DNA of 64,000 nucleotides from Schaalia radingae (GTDB lineage Bacteria > Actinomycetota > Actinomycetes > Actinomycetales > Actinomycetaceae): the NCBI RefSeq assembly GCF_900106055.1, contig NZ_LT629792.1:2046001-2110000 (forward strand), read 5' to 3'. Shown one piece after another: positions 16,797 through 26,594 of this stretch. A program made the translations under genes and the position numbers. A model generated the notes under the pieces. That model was not told the DNA's origin. It searched no databases and saw nothing but the letters and a program-made list of their open reading frames with translations. Numbering within the stretch: position 1 is the stretch's first letter; each line of letters opens with the position of its first letter.

Positions 16797-17840
16797 TCAG
16801 AGCGTCGCCAGCTTGGTGAGAGGGCGATACGTTTCCACGGCAACAACGCACGGGCCGCCCTCGTGCATGACGATATGAGCCAGGAGCATCTGAGCAGTCT
16901 TGAGCCACGGCGACTCCGCTGGGAACGCGGCGTGCAACGATGAGGGCGAGTACGAGCGTATCGGCTCAAACAGGGCAGGCAGCGTGGGCCTGTGCGCGCA
17001 GATAATCGTCGGCGCGGACCCGGGGTTTTCAATTGCTTCATTGACGAGGGCGGAGCCTGCGGCCGGGTTGTCTGTCATCGCGCTTTCATCCAGCTCGTCG
17101 AACAGCTCCATGCCGATGCCGGTCAGTGACGCGTACGGTCCGACGGTGGACGCACAGCGTCGCCACGACGAGGACAGGACCTTCGTGATGCCAAATGCTG
17201 ACATGAGATCGATCAAGTCGATGCTCTGGCGAACGCCGATACGCGCTAGGGGGCGATCCGCATCCGACCCTTCCCAACGCCCGCGCTTCACGGCCTTTGA
17301 GTGGCGCACAATGGCCAGCGTGGAGCTGACAAGTCCACCGCTTTCAGCCAGAGCTACGAGCTCATCCAGCAGACGACGATCGCCTCGGCGGGTCAACGTG
17401 CGGCGTGCAAGTGACGGGCTCACCCAGCGCGTATTGTCGATCTCGCGGCGGGAGGCCTGATGGACAGGCGGGCGGCTGAGCAGTGCTGGAGAATCGGGCT
17501 GGCAGGCCTGTCCGACCCAGTAGTGGACCTCCTTGATGTGGCCCGCGCCAAGTCGGTAGCGCTGAATGGTCAGTGGCGCTCCCAGCGTGACCGGCAGGCC
17601 GGTTTCTTCTTCCACTTCTCGCACGGCGGCCACCGGCAGCGGCTCGTTGAGTTCAGTCTTACCTTTGGGCCACGACCAGTCGTTGTAGCGCGGCCGATGG
17701 ACCAGCAGGACCTCTATGTCATCGGGATCAATGACGTCACCGAGGGTGGCGTCGCGGTCAGACTGCGTAAATCTCCACACCAATGCACCGGCGGCTCTGA
17801 CTAGCCGGCTCGGTATCGGTGACGGATGGGAACGGGACAC
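16797..17840 (-). CDS. mutT1: NUDIX hydrolase fused to a histidine phosphatase (MutT1-like)
   Basis: A 347-residue two-domain protein. The N-terminal half has the NUDIX box (GKTELNEPLPVAAVREVEEE, then TGLP) and the C-terminal half the histidine phosphatase motif R-H-S-K-A. The same architecture is seen in mycobacterial MutT1, which hydrolyses 8-oxo-GTP/dGTP and diadenosine polyphosphates. The start is GTG 17840; TACGCT six bases upstream and no Shine-Dalgarno indicate a leaderless mRNA. The encoded SALVNEA segment contains the 11-mer ATTGACGAGGG (17040-17050, plus strand). The neighbouring polyphosphate kinase suggests a shared phosphate/nucleotide theme. Confidence 0.92.
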   Translation of the reverse strand: MSRSHPSPIPSRLVRAAGALVWRFTQSDRDATLGDVIDPDDIEVLLVHRPRYNDWSWPKGKTELNEPLPVAAVREVEEETGLPVTLGAPLTIQRYRLGAGHIKEVHYWVGQACQPDSPALLSRPPVHQASRREIDNTRWVSPSLARRTLTRRGDRRLLDELVALAESGGLVSSTLAIVRHSKAVKRGRWEGSDADRPLARIGVRQSIDLIDLMSAFGITKVLSSSWRRCASTVGPYASLTGIGMELFDELDESAMTDNPAAGSALVNEAIENPGSAPTIICAHRPTLPALFEPIRSYSPSSLHAAFPAESPWLKTAQMLLAHIVMHEGGPCVVAVETYRPLTKLATL

Positions 17841-17846
17841 GTCATA

Positions 17847-17852
17847 AGCGTA
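17847..17852 (-). promoter_or_regulatory. -10 hexamer of leaderless mutT1
   Basis: TACGCT on the minus strand, six bases before GTG 17840. Confidence 0.5.
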
Positions 17853-17961
17853 TCTGACCCAGTGCCATGATGCCGACGATGGGCAAAAATACGATCGACT
17901 CCACGCGGTGGGCGGGCCGCCGAGGCTGCGCGCTGTGGCGCAAACCCCGTCCGCGTGTCCC

Positions 17962-20427
17962 TTAGCTGCGGCCGACGACGCGGGCAGATGCCTCCGCCAT
18001 CAGTGTTTCCTGCAGATCCTCCAGACGGTTGCCCTCGTCATCGCGGTTGTGCCGCTTCCACGTGCCGTCAGCTTGCAGATGCCATGAAGAGGTTGTCGAC
18101 GCCACGCCTCGACGCACCAGGTCAGCAAGATAACTAACCTGCGACGGATCCACGATACGCACCAGAGCCTCCACGCGGCGATCCAGATTGCGGTGCATCA
18201 GGTCAGCCGACCCGATCCACACTTCCTCTTCGCCTTCCGGGCCAAACGCGTAGATACGCGAATGCTCCAGGAAGCGACCCAGGATGGAGCGAACCCGAAT
18301 ATTCTCCGATAAGCCGGGCACTCCGGCCTGAATTGCGCAGATACCTCGAACCAGCACATCCACCTGAACACCGGCCTGGCTGGCGCGATACAGAGCATCG
18401 ATCACTGCTTCGTCAACAACCGAATTCACCTTGAAACCGATCCAGGCAGGCTGACCGTTCCGCGCGCGCTCAATCTGCTGGTAAATCCGCTCGATCAAAC
18501 CGGGTCGGATTTCCAGCGGTGCGACCAGCAGGCGGTGGAACGTGGAGCGTGGCGCGTAGCCGGACAGCTGGTTGAACAGTCGCGTCAGATCCTGACCCAC
18601 ATCGCGGTTATAGGTCAGCAACCCCAGATCCTCGTAGCCGCGCGCCGTCTTCGGATGGTAGTTACCGGTTCCCACGTGGCAATAGCGTCGCAGCTGATCG
18701 CCCTCCTGACGCACCACCAGTGACAGTTTGCAGTGCGTCTTCAGACCCACCATGCCGTAGACGACGTGCACTCCGGCGCGTTCAAGCTTGCGCGCCCACT
18801 CGATGTTGGCTTCCTCGTCGAAACGGGCCTTGATCTCCACGATCGCGACCACCTGCTTGCCGTTCTCGGCCGCTTCGATCAGCGCCGACACAATCGGAGA
18901 ATCGCCCGAGGTGCGGTACAGCGTCTGCTTCATGGCCAGCACATTGGGATCACGCGCAGCCTGCGTGATGAAGTTCTGGATGGAGGTGGCGAAAGAATCA
19001 TACGGGTGGTGCAGCAGCACGTCGTGCGACCGGATCGCGCCGAAAATATCCGTCGGGCGCGCCGATTCAACCTCTGCCAGTCCGGCAGGAGTCACCGGCA
19101 CATACGGTTCATACTTCAGGCGCGGAATATCGAGTGCCTGCAGCTCATTGCACAGCGTCAGGTCAAGCGGTGCCGGCACCATAATCACGTCAGCGGGTGT
19201 GATTTCCAGCTTGCTGATCAGAAAGTCCAGTACGAAGCGTGAGATCGTATCCTCAACTTCGAGGCGAACCACCGGCCCAAACTTTCGGCGCAGCAGTTCT
19301 TCTTCCATCGCGGTCAGCAGGTTTTCCGCATCATCCTCTTCTACTTCGAGGTCCTCGTTACGGGTCAGTCTGAACGAGTGTGCCTCGACAATCTCAACAC
19401 CTGGGAACAGGTGGTCCAGGTGCGCGGCAATGACTGATTCGAGGGTGATGAACGTGGCGCCCTCATCAGTGTCGACATAACTTTCCGCGTTCCCCTCGCC
19501 CATTGCGGAGTCGATGTTGATCAGGCGCGGCATCGACGGCGGCACCTTGATGCGCGCGAAGTGCAGCTTCGAGGTAATCGGGTTGCGCACCACGACCGCG
19601 AGGTTCAGTGACAGCCCCGAAATGTATGGGAAGGGGTGCGACGGGTCCACGGCAAGTGGCGTGATGACGGGGAAAATCTGCCTGCGGAAGTAGGTCGTCA
19701 TCTTGGAGCGCTGGTCATCTGTGAGCTGATCCCACCCGCGCAGATGAATCCCTTGCTCGTCCAGCTTGGGCAAGATGTCGTTCTGGAACTCGCGTGCCTG
19801 ACGCTCGCTGAGTTCGCGCGTGCGCATCTGGATACCGTCCAGGACCTGACGCGGCGACAGACCAGCGGCAGACGGTTTGGCGATGCCGGCGTTGATGCGG
19901 CGCTTCAGTCCGGCCACACGCACCATGTAAAACTCATCAAGATTGGAGGAGAAAATCGCGGAGAACCATCCGCGTTCCAGCAGCGGCAAATCCTCATCTT
20001 CACTTTGCTCCAGGACGCGTTCATTGAACGCCATCCACGACAGTTCACGGTCTGCGAAGCGTTTGTCCGGCAGCTCGCCGAAATCTTCAACGGTCGAGGC
20101 TGGTGCGGCGCTGGCCTGGGCATCTTCAGCGCGCTCCTCATAGGAGTTCGCGTCGGCGCCCACCGTGATGTGCTCACCATCCTGGATGCCGTCGGTAGCT
20201 TCGTCTTCCTCGTCGTATTCGGAGTCTTCGTGTTCGACACCGACGAGCTGTTCATTGTCGGCAGGGATCACCAATTCGCTCGCCAGGGCAGCTTCAACCG
20301 CGCTGCCACTGGTGACGTGAGCGCTGTGAGCGTCACCCTCGCCGTTGGTGTCGTCTGCTGGCCAGTGTTCATCTGGCGCCGAGAATGGTTGGTCCGAATT
20401 GCCTGCATGTTCCGGGTTCGTCATCAT
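17962..20427 (-). CDS. ppk: polyphosphate kinase 1
   Basis: An 821-residue PPK1. It reversibly moves the terminal phosphate of ATP onto polyphosphate. The N-terminal core begins at [16 protein letters not shown] (about residue 115), and the two phospholipase D-like kinase domains carry the catalytic-histidine segments [11 protein letters not shown] and [14 protein letters not shown]. Residues 1-110 are an acidic low-complexity extension, longer than the usual PPK1 of about 690-740 residues. The start ATG 20427 has GAGGAAG upstream. The gene lies 18 bp downstream of an unknown protein gene and upstream of mutT1 on the same strand, next to the phosphate uptake genes. Confidence 0.96.
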   Translation of the reverse strand: MMTNPEHAGNSDQPFSAPDEHWPADDTNGEGDAHSAHVTSGSAVEAALASELVIPADNEQLVGVEHEDSEYDEEDEATDGIQDGEHITVGADANSYEERAEDAQASAAPASTVEDFGELPDKRFADRELSWMAFNERVLEQSEDEDLPLLERGWFSAIFSSNLDEFYMVRVAGLKRRINAGIAKPSAAGLSPRQVLDGIQMRTRELSERQAREFQNDILPKLDEQGIHLRGWDQLTDDQRSKMTTYFRRQIFPVITPLAVDPSHPFPYISGLSLNLAVVVRNPITSKLHFARIKVPPSMPRLINIDSAMGEGNAESYVDTDEGATFITLESVIAAHLDHLFPGVEIVEAHSFRLTRNEDLEVEEDDAENLLTAMEEELLRRKFGPVVRLEVEDTISRFVLDFLISKLEITPADVIMVPAPLDLTLCNELQALDIPRLKYEPYVPVTPAGLAEVESARPTDIFGAIRSHDVLLHHPYDSFATSIQNFITQAARDPNVLAMKQTLYRTSGDSPIVSALIEAAENGKQVVAIVEIKARFDEEANIEWARKLERAGVHVVYGMVGLKTHCKLSLVVRQEGDQLRRYCHVGTGNYHPKTARGYEDLGLLTYNRDVGQDLTRLFNQLSGYAPRSTFHRLLVAPLEIRPGLIERIYQQIERARNGQPAWIGFKVNSVVDEAVIDALYRASQAGVQVDVLVRGICAIQAGVPGLSENIRVRSILGRFLEHSRIYAFGPEGEEEVWIGSADLMHRNLDRRVEALVRIVDPSQVSYLADLVRRGVASTTSSWHLQADGTWKRHNRDDEGNRLEDLQETLMAEASARVVGRS

Positions 20428-20445
20428 TCTTCCTCACACTGGCGA

Positions 20446-21081
20446 CTAGTTGAGCGCACCGATGTGCGCTTCTTCAGCTGATCGGTCAAGTTCATCTGCG
20501 GTCTGAATCAGCGCGCGGGCGCGCGTGGTGACGGGGTATGCCAACGGGTCCCGCGGGTCGACGATCCATTTGCCGCCCTCGGCGTCTCCAGCTGCAACGA
20601 TCCGCATCGCCCGTGACGTTGCAGTAATGATGTCAGCCAGGTCGTCGTCGTGGCGGCGCCCTTCGAGCAATTGGTCAACCTCGTGTACCACGTGCTCCAG
20701 ATCGGGAATGTCAACGGGATGTTCAAGGCCGGGGATGATGTCCGCATGGCTTCCGCGCACAAAACGGTCGCGCACCAACGCAGTGTCGCGGTGGTACCAG
20801 CGCGACCACAGGTAGAGTCGCCACAAGGCTCCGGGCAATGTGAATTCCGGGCTGCGTGACCACATGTCGGCCAGCACGTCCACGCCTTCCGTGCGCACGG
20901 TGGTGCGCAGGCGTTCGATTTCGTCAGGCCCGAAGTCGTCGTCACTGACTCCCATCAAAGCCCATGCTGACGAGTGCGCAATCGCAGACATTTCCGCAGG
21001 GTCGGAGTCGCCGACGATTTGTTCGGCGTCGGCTGGGTCCAGCATTGCTGGCCGACGAGGGCGACGCTGTTGGCTGTTCAT
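20446..21081 (-). CDS. conserved-looking hypothetical protein upstream of ppk
   Basis: A 211-residue soluble protein that I do not recognise. The start ATG 21081 has AAGGAG nine bases upstream. The sequence is mostly helical, acidic, with several Trp/Tyr residues (LPGALWRLYLWSRWYHRDT) and a C-terminal helix (RARALIQTADELDRSAEEA). No signal peptide, membrane segment or metal-binding motif is evident. It is only 18 bp upstream of ppk and probably co-transcribed with it, so a role linked to polyphosphate or its regulation is possible. A GACGAGGG octamer lies within it at about 21052. Confidence 0.75.
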   Translation of the reverse strand: MNSQQRRPRRPAMLDPADAEQIVGDSDPAEMSAIAHSSAWALMGVSDDDFGPDEIERLRTTVRTEGVDVLADMWSRSPEFTLPGALWRLYLWSRWYHRDTALVRDRFVRGSHADIIPGLEHPVDIPDLEHVVHEVDQLLEGRRHDDDLADIITATSRAMRIVAAGDAEGGKWIVDPRDPLAYPVTTRARALIQTADELDRSAEEAHIGALN

Positions 21082-21254
21082 CTGTGACTCCTTCTCGGTG
21101 ATATGACGAGCCTACCGCCTGAAGGTGAACGGCGTTGATCAAGTAGTTGAACGGAGTGGGCACCCTCGTCAATCCTGATCCGAGGAGGATCGTGGTTTTT
21201 CCCACGTCACGTTGATTAGTGCAACGTGGGACTGATGCATTACCATGCTCTCAT

Positions 21255-21330
21255 GGGCCTATAGCTCAATTGGCAGAGCAACGGACTTTTAATCCGTGGG
21301 TTGGGGGTTCGATTCCCCCTGGGCCTACCA
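21255..21330 (+). tRNA. tRNA-Lys (TTT)
   Basis: A full cloverleaf of 76 bases with encoded CCA. The anticodon stem-loop CGGACTTTTAATCCG carries anticodon TTT. The acceptor stem GGGCCTA pairs with TGGGCCT using two wobbles, and the T-loop TTCGATT is present. Confidence 0.97.
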
Positions 21331-21469
21331 TTATGATGTGTCGGGGCATCGTTGACAATCAGTTAGCGGTGTCCCGGTCTTTCACTATATGGCCGACCTT
21401 GCCGCGTATGCTCTAACCGCAGGTCACTCGGTGGAATGCGACTGCGGTCCGGCCACAACACACCAGAAC

Positions 21470-21835
21470 GCGCACAATCCCCTAGATTTAAGCCCTCCGC
21501 GTGCACATACCCCTAGTTCTAACCTCGCCTCGTGCACATACCCCTAGTTCTAGCCCCGCCTCGTGCACATACCCCTAGATTTAAGCCCTCCTCGTGCACA
21601 TACCCCTAAAAAGTCTTGTAAAAATGCACAATCCCCTAGATTTAACGCGTGAGGCTCGAGGCCGCCGGAAGCTACTGGCGGCTGACCTGCGGAAATAGGT
21701 TTTGTCCTTTTGGGGTGCCGACTTTAGCTAGGGGAATGTGCACCAAAGCAGGGAAGATCTAGGGGAATGTGCGCGGTCACGCCTAAGATCTAGGGGAATG
21801 TGCACAAATGCGCGTCTATTTGAGGGGATGTACAC
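21470..21835. repeat. 31-bp phased inverted repeat array, locus A
   Basis: Six direct units (starts 21470, 21501, 21532, 21563, 21594, 21624) of consensus GTGCACATACCCCTAG plus a variable 15-base tail, at a pitch of 31, 31, 31, 31 and 30 bp. After an 85-bp centre, four inverted units (CTAGGGGAATGTGCAC type) end at 21743, 21774, 21805 and 21835, again 31, 31 and 30 bp apart. The centre holds CTGACCTGC (21682-21690) and a GCCGCCGG/CTGGCGGC hairpin (21661-21682). It lies between tRNA-Lys and a converging membrane-protein gene. Confidence 0.95.
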
Positions 21836-22135
21836 CGAGCTGTTTAAAGCGGAGAAAAGAGTACAACCTGCGCGCAGTGCTCCAAGACGGAGACGGCATC
21901 AATCCGAGACAGAGCCAGGCATCAATCCGAGATGCGGCCGAACGGACGCAGACGCCAAGGCCACACGCAGGTACAAAGCTTCGGAAGGTACGGCGATGCA
22001 AACACTCATACAGAAGCTCGCCAAACGAGCTTAATCGTCAGGCGAGCTGAAGCGCCATGCAGACGCCACGCGGGCTTAAGCATCGAACAGACGACAAGCA
22101 GGCTTAATCGCCAAGCGACCTCAAGCGGCGAGCAG
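21836..22135. other. non-coding stretch with degenerate repeats
   Basis: No credible gene. CATCAATCCGAGA occurs twice about 23 bp apart (near 21897 and 21920). Then short GCTTAA/GCTGAA-type words recur at 22029, 22046, 22074, 22102 and 22119 (spacings 17, 28, 28, 17), possibly a decayed repeat. Confidence 0.4.
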
Positions 22136-22176
22136 ACATAAAGAAAGGCCCGGCCATTTCTGACCGAGCCTTTCCA
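22136..22176 (-). terminator. intrinsic terminator of the GlsB/YeaQ-type gene
   Basis: Minus-strand RNA GAAAGGCUCGG (22164-22174) pairs with CCGGGCCUUUC (22143-22153, one G-U) and is followed by UUUAUGUC. It lies 22 bp past the stop codon. Confidence 0.88.
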
Positions 22177-22197
22177 CAGTCTGCGGATCCGCTAACG

Positions 22198-22455
22198 TTA
22201 CTTCGTCAGGGAGTTCGACTTGCCCTGAATTGCGAGGAAGACACCGATAAGCAGGAATGCCACGACTGCGCCGATGATCCAGCGAAGCACTGTGCCCACT
22301 CCAAGCGCACCAGCGATCCATCCGGCGATACCGTAACCGGCAGCACCCAAGATAATAGTCCAGATGATGCCCATACCCTCGTCGCCCTTCATGAAGACGC
22401 GAGCGATTGCACCGATAACGGCGCCGGCAATAATCATCCACAAGATGTCCAACAT
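22198..22455 (-). CDS. GlsB/YeaQ/YmgE family membrane protein
   Basis: An 85-residue, three-helix, glycine-rich membrane protein (IIAGAVIGAIARVFMKGD, IIWTIILGAAGYGIAGWIAG, LRWIIGAVVAFLLIGVF) matching the transglycosylase-associated/GlsB family. Members are small stress-linked proteins of the cytoplasmic membrane, and their biochemical role is unknown. ATG 22455 is preceded by GAGAGAA. It appears monocistronic, with a clear terminator. Repeat locus A lies directly beyond its 3' end. Length is normal. Confidence 0.92.
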   Translation of the reverse strand: MLDILWMIIAGAVIGAIARVFMKGDEGMGIIWTIILGAAGYGIAGWIAGALGVGTVLRWIIGAVVAFLLIGVFLAIQGKSNSLTK

Positions 22456-22669
22456 GATCGTTCTCTCATTCTGTTGATCAGCAGAGACATCTTCATGATC
22501 TCATACGTTTTGCGTCAATGCGAGACCGAATACGGCCAGTTCTGGTCTAGCGGACATCTCGCCCGCATCTGCCCCGTCAAGTCGGCGTTGACGCAAGCTG
22601 CTCGCGCTGCAAGGTCACAGCAAGGCAGTCGACCTGGAACAGCTCAGGCAGGTAGTAGCGGCGCTAGCG

Positions 22670-23599
22670 TCACCCTCGTCGATGAAGCGGCTGAGGCGGG
22701 TAGGAGGCGAGCCCGACAGCAACTGAAATCAACACAAGACCCACCAGAGACCAGGCACTGGGCAGTTGCCGCAATGTCACCGCACCGATCAGCGCCGACG
22801 TTGCCGGCAACAGGGAGTTGAACAGGGCAAACATGGCGGCACTGAGGCGGCCCATGGCGAGCGCCTCCAACGAGTACGGGATCACCGTTGACAAGACTCC
22901 GACACCGACCGCCACGACGACCAGTTTCGGTGAATTCAACGCGCTGACCGCTCCGACCGAAAAGAACGGGGCGAACACAAGTGCGGCAGTGCCACAGCCC
23001 AGCGCCAGATTCGTGATGCCTGAGCGGCGCGACGCGATCGACTGCCCCATCACGATGTACCCCGCCCATAGGGCTGCAGCCCCGAGCACCCAGGCCGCAC
23101 CAACGAGCTGCTTGGTGTCGCTCAGATCCAGTCCGAGGCCACCGATGCAGGCCACTCTGGCAAAAGCCAGCGCTCCTGCGATACGTCCGGACCAGCCCCC
23201 GGAGGTCACCACCGCAACCGTGACCGGGCCGAGGAACTCTAAGGAGACCGCCACGCCCAGCGGCAGAATGTGGATCGCCTCGTAAAAGCAGATATTCATG
23301 CCGCCCAGCACGATGCCGAACAGGGCCGACGCAGCCAGGTCACGCGGATTGAAGCGCCATATACGAGGGCGGCGCCACGCCAGCAGCACAACCGCACCCG
23401 TTGCGATGCGGACCCATGCTACTTCAGCGGGTGTCATGACGGCGAACAGGGTCACTGCCAGCGCTGCACCGAGGTACTGCGTGAGCCCCGATCCGACCAG
23501 AAAGAAAGGCGCGGGAATCGCGATTGAAGCAGCTCGCAGAGCGGAGCCTTTACCTCGGGATGCAGGTCGGGGTGCCGGTAATGGTTCCGGTCCCGGCAT
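22670..23599 (-). CDS. EamA-family (DMT) exporter, RhtA-like
   Basis: A 309-residue membrane protein with about ten hydrophobic segments in two EamA repeats (the second starts near VGAAWVLGAAALWAGYIVMG). The segments LPLGVAVSLEFLGPV and VLSTVIPYSLEALAMGRLSA resemble the RhtA subgroup of threonine/homoserine exporters, so it probably exports amino acids or a similar metabolite; the substrate is not determinable here. The start ATG 23599 overlaps the msrB stop as TGATG, making it the third gene of an mscS-msrB-eamA operon. The polar N-terminal 25 residues are Pro/Arg rich. Confidence 0.88.
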   Translation of the reverse strand: MPGPEPLPAPRPASRGKGSALRAASIAIPAPFFLVGSGLTQYLGAALAVTLFAVMTPAEVAWVRIATGAVVLLAWRRPRIWRFNPRDLAASALFGIVLGGMNICFYEAIHILPLGVAVSLEFLGPVTVAVVTSGGWSGRIAGALAFARVACIGGLGLDLSDTKQLVGAAWVLGAAALWAGYIVMGQSIASRRSGITNLALGCGTAALVFAPFFSVGAVSALNSPKLVVVAVGVGVLSTVIPYSLEALAMGRLSAAMFALFNSLLPATSALIGAVTLRQLPSAWSLVGLVLISVAVGLASYPPQPLHRRG

Positions 23600-24120
23600 C
23601 AGCGCTCTTCAAAGTCGAGGCTGACAGAGTTCATGCAGTAACGCAGCCCTGTTGGCTGACGGGGAGCATCGTCAAAGACATGACCCAGGTGAGAATCGCA
23701 GCGAGCGCACCGCACCTCCGTGCGCACCATGCCGTGTGAACGGTCCTCACTGGTGGTCACAGCTGCATCTTCTGGCTGATAGAAGCTCGGCCAGCCGCAC
23801 AGAGAATCGAACTTGGTGGTTGAGCGGAACAGTTCCGCGCCGCACGCTTTACAGCGGTAGATACCCTCGCGATCCTCGTGGAGCAGTGCACCGGTGTGCG
23901 CCATCTCAGTGCCGCCCTCGCGCAGGACGTGGTATTCCATGGGGTCGAGTATGCGGCGCCATTCTTCCTCGCTGCGCACTACCTTGCCGTTAGTGTCGGT
24001 AACCGCTTTGCCGTTACTGTCAGCAACCGCTTCGTCGGCGTTGCCATTAACCGCCCCGCCGTCGTTGTCACCGCTCTCCCGCAGGTCGCGGGCGCCTTGA
24101 TCATTCTGCGTTTCACTCAC
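23599..24120 (-). CDS. msrB: peptide-methionine (R)-S-oxide reductase
   Basis: GTG 24120 is chosen for its GGAGG seven bases upstream and its 8-bp overlap with the mscS stop; it gives 173 residues. Residues 1-45 are a Gly/Asn/Asp-rich leader with a repeated [13 protein letters not shown] pattern, followed by the MsrB domain (about residue 50 onward). Two zinc-binding CxxC pairs are present (CKACG, CARCD), as are GWPSFY and the catalytic Cys in RYCMNSVSL. It repairs oxidised methionine (R-sulfoxide) in proteins using thioredoxin. The leader is unusual, but the enzyme is complete. Confidence 0.94.
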   Translation of the reverse strand: MSETQNDQGARDLRESGDNDGGAVNGNADEAVADSNGKAVTDTNGKVVRSEEEWRRILDPMEYHVLREGGTEMAHTGALLHEDREGIYRCKACGAELFRSTTKFDSLCGWPSFYQPEDAAVTTSEDRSHGMVRTEVRCARCDSHLGHVFDDAPRQPTGLRYCMNSVSLDFEER

Positions 24121-26221
24121 GGCTCGATCCTCCCAGTAGTCCTGAGCCCTTTTCCTGGCGGATCTGCGACTCACGTTTTCTTTCTTCCAGTACTTCCGGG
24201 TCAGGGCCCGAAAATGCGGCACTGCGCTCTTCCGCGTCGGGCGAGCCGGAAAAGACCCGCTCCCCCGTCGTGGTTGTCTCATCGTCCGAGTTTGCTCGAC
24301 CAGTCGCGTCTGCCACTGCACCGTCGGGGTCGCTGCCGACCTGGTTCGCACTGGCCAGATCCACACTCGTATTGTCCGCACGTGCAGGGCTCGCATCGCC
24401 AGCCTGTGCACCGCTGGTGGGCGCACTACTGCCCGCTTCCGCGCCATCGTCATCGGCCTGCTTCTTGGGCTTGCCATCTGCTCCAATGGCCGGCATCACG
24501 GCAGTTTCCGCTACGCCTGACGCAGAACGAGCTATCTGAGCCGCTCCCTCTGCAGACGCTGCTTCCGACGCCTGGTTAGCCTGACCAGGAGCCCCGCTGC
24601 CAGCATCGGACTTGACACGCAGATGCCCCTGCGCCTGCGCAATGATCTTGTCAACCTCTTCTGGCGTGAACACGTGGGTCGTGCCCGTGCCGTTCGTCTG
24701 AGTAGCATCCGCTGCAGCGTTCGCTCCCCCGCGGCCAGTCCGTTTCACAGCTGCTGTTGGTCCGTCCTCCGCTCCAGACCCGGCGTTCTCTGCTCTTTCG
24801 AGGCGGTCGCGGTTGCGCTGCGACATGGCCCGTCGACGCGCCATCTTCGCGCGTTGGCGCGCCGCCAGCATACGAGCAGCGTGCACAGGGTCGAACGGGT
24901 CTCGCTTGTCACCATCATGCGTAGCAGCATCGCCGTGGTCACCCTCGTCAGTCTTGGTGTCCGAGGGGGACCCACCGGATGTATCTGAACCTGCAATACC
25001 GGATAGTTCAGTGGCCAGGCGCGCGATCAGTTCCTGGGACTCATCCTTCGTCACTTCCTTGACCTCGCGCGGCTGAATGATGCGGGCGGAACGCGCCCAC
25101 GGGTATTCCTTCGAGATCCACGCGATGAGCTGCTCGCGCATGAAGCAGCGCAGATCCCACAAGTTGCCCGAATTCGACGCTGACAGGGAGACCCTGACGG
25201 TGACGGTCTGATCAGTCGAATCAGTCACCTGCACGGCCCAGGAGCGGCGATCCCACAGATCCGTGCTGTTCAGGAGCTGCTCAACTTTTTGACGCACCAC
25301 CGCCACCGGCACTGCCCAGTCGGTGTAGATCTCAACCGTGCCGAGGAGCTTGGTGGCTTTGCGGGTCCAGTTTTCAAAAGCAGACGACGTGAACTTCGAG
25401 GACGGCACAATCAGGCGGCGATCATCCCAGATATGCAGGACAACGTACGTCAGAGTGATCTCCTCGACCACACCCATCGTTCCCTTGTCCCCCACGACGA
25501 CAATGTCATCAACGCGGATGGCGTCCGTGAAAGCCAGCTGCAGGCCGGCGAACACGTTGCCGAGCGTGGACTGGGCAGCAAGACCGGCGATCACGGAGAC
25601 AATGCCGGCCGAAGCAAGCACCGTCGTCAACGCCTGCTGAGCCCCGGGGAATGTAAACAGGACTGCGGCACACCCGAGGATCCAGACCACGACCTGCAGG
25701 ACGCGGCGCAGAACCTGAGCCTGAGTCTTGAATCTGCGCGAGCGTCCGTGATCGGAGCGGTTGCGCACGTGCGCGGCGTCTTCGATCACCCACACGGCGG
25801 CGGCAATGACCCATGTCGTTGCCAGGAGTGCGAGGATCAACAACCCGTGGTCGAGATATTTCACCCACGTGGGCTGATTGCTGACATCGGTGCTTCCCAG
25901 CGCAACAGCGCATCCGGCAAGCGCGCCCCACGCCATGAGTGCCCAGTACGAAGGCGCGTGGATGCGGCGCTGCAAGGCTTTCAGCAATCGAAGTTTGCGG
26001 AGCGCAAATCGGCTGACGCGCGCAAGAATGAATGCGACCACAATTCCGACGAGGATGCCGACAACAATTCCGAGGAATACGCCAGCCACGTCGAATGCGG
26101 TTTCAACAGCTTCGGCAGGTGCAGAGGGGTCCCCGATCGGCATAATTGTGCCGAAAACGAGGCTTGACTGCGCGCGGCAGCCCGTGAGAACGGCGGAGAA
26201 ATCAGGTCCGAAAACTGTCAT
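24113..26221 (-). CDS. MscS-type mechanosensitive channel with long cytoplasmic tail
   Basis: A 702-residue membrane protein. Hydrophobic segments lie at about 45-70, 93-112, 125-150 and 175-200, followed by the pore helix and beta domain typical of MscS ([20 protein letters not shown], then [20 protein letters not shown]). From about residue 400 on, the protein is an Ala/Asp/Gly/Thr-rich low-complexity tail of some 300 residues, far longer than E. coli MscS. It would release osmolytes on hypo-osmotic shock. ATG 26221 is preceded by TAGGCT at six bases and no ribosome-binding site, so the mRNA is probably leaderless. It is the first gene of the mscS-msrB-eamA operon. Confidence 0.92.
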   Translation of the reverse strand: MTVFGPDFSAVLTGCRAQSSLVFGTIMPIGDPSAPAEAVETAFDVAGVFLGIVVGILVGIVVAFILARVSRFALRKLRLLKALQRRIHAPSYWALMAWGALAGCAVALGSTDVSNQPTWVKYLDHGLLILALLATTWVIAAAVWVIEDAAHVRNRSDHGRSRRFKTQAQVLRRVLQVVVWILGCAAVLFTFPGAQQALTTVLASAGIVSVIAGLAAQSTLGNVFAGLQLAFTDAIRVDDIVVVGDKGTMGVVEEITLTYVVLHIWDDRRLIVPSSKFTSSAFENWTRKATKLLGTVEIYTDWAVPVAVVRQKVEQLLNSTDLWDRRSWAVQVTDSTDQTVTVRVSLSASNSGNLWDLRCFMREQLIAWISKEYPWARSARIIQPREVKEVTKDESQELIARLATELSGIAGSDTSGGSPSDTKTDEGDHGDAATHDGDKRDPFDPVHAARMLAARQRAKMARRRAMSQRNRDRLERAENAGSGAEDGPTAAVKRTGRGGANAAADATQTNGTGTTHVFTPEEVDKIIAQAQGHLRVKSDAGSGAPGQANQASEAASAEGAAQIARSASGVAETAVMPAIGADGKPKKQADDDGAEAGSSAPTSGAQAGDASPARADNTSVDLASANQVGSDPDGAVADATGRANSDDETTTTGERVFSGSPDAEERSAAFSGPDPEVLEERKRESQIRQEKGSGLLGGSSRE

Positions 26222-26227
26222 ACCCCT

Positions 26228-26233
26228 AGCCTA
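26228..26233 (-). promoter_or_regulatory. -10 hexamer of leaderless mscS
   Basis: TAGGCT on the minus strand, six bases before ATG 26221; the same hexamer and spacing precede mutY. Confidence 0.55.
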
Positions 26234-26349
26234 GAAGCTTCCAGGCTCATTTGCGTTCGGTGAGAGGCTTCACATGGATCCGTTTTGCACTCGGAGGTCA
26301 TTCCTGCTTATTATTCTACTCGTCGCCGAACGACAAGTTCGTGGACAAG

Positions 26350-26422
<73 letters not shown>

Positions 26423-26495
26423 CGATCCGTGTCAGCCCTGCTGGGACGGGTTCAACAAGTGAATAAGGTAGACTTTTCAGGTCTCACTTTTTCGA

Positions 26496-26569
26496 GGCCC
26501 CGTAGCGCAGTTGGTTAGCGCGCCGCCCTGTCACGGCGGAGGTCGCGGGTTCAAGTCCCGTCGGGGTCG
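26496..26569 (+). tRNA. tRNA-Asp (GTC)
   Basis: A 74-base cloverleaf without encoded CCA. The acceptor stem GGCCCCG pairs with CGGGGTC. The anticodon arm CCGCCCTGTCACGGCGG gives GTC, and the T-arm GCGGGTTCAAGTCCCGT is intact. Confidence 0.96.
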
Positions 26570-26572
26570 CTG

Positions 26573-26594
26573 ACCCACCTTTTGGTGGGGTTTT
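26573..26594 (+). terminator. terminator between tRNA-Asp and tRNA-Phe
   Basis: CCCACC (26574-26579) pairs with GGTGGG (26584-26589), then G and TTTT directly abut the 5' end of tRNA-Phe. Confidence 0.7.

Noticed and set aside
21470..21835. Array A (and B, C) as a CRISPR array
   Set aside because: The period is 31 bp, too short for repeat plus spacer; tails are partly repeated rather than unique; arms are inverted; no cas genes are near.
21470..21835. Array as a replication origin with DnaA boxes
   Set aside because: The units (GTGCACA...) do not match TTATCCACA-type DnaA boxes, and no dnaA, dnaN or plasmid rep gene is present; three copies occur in 64 kb.
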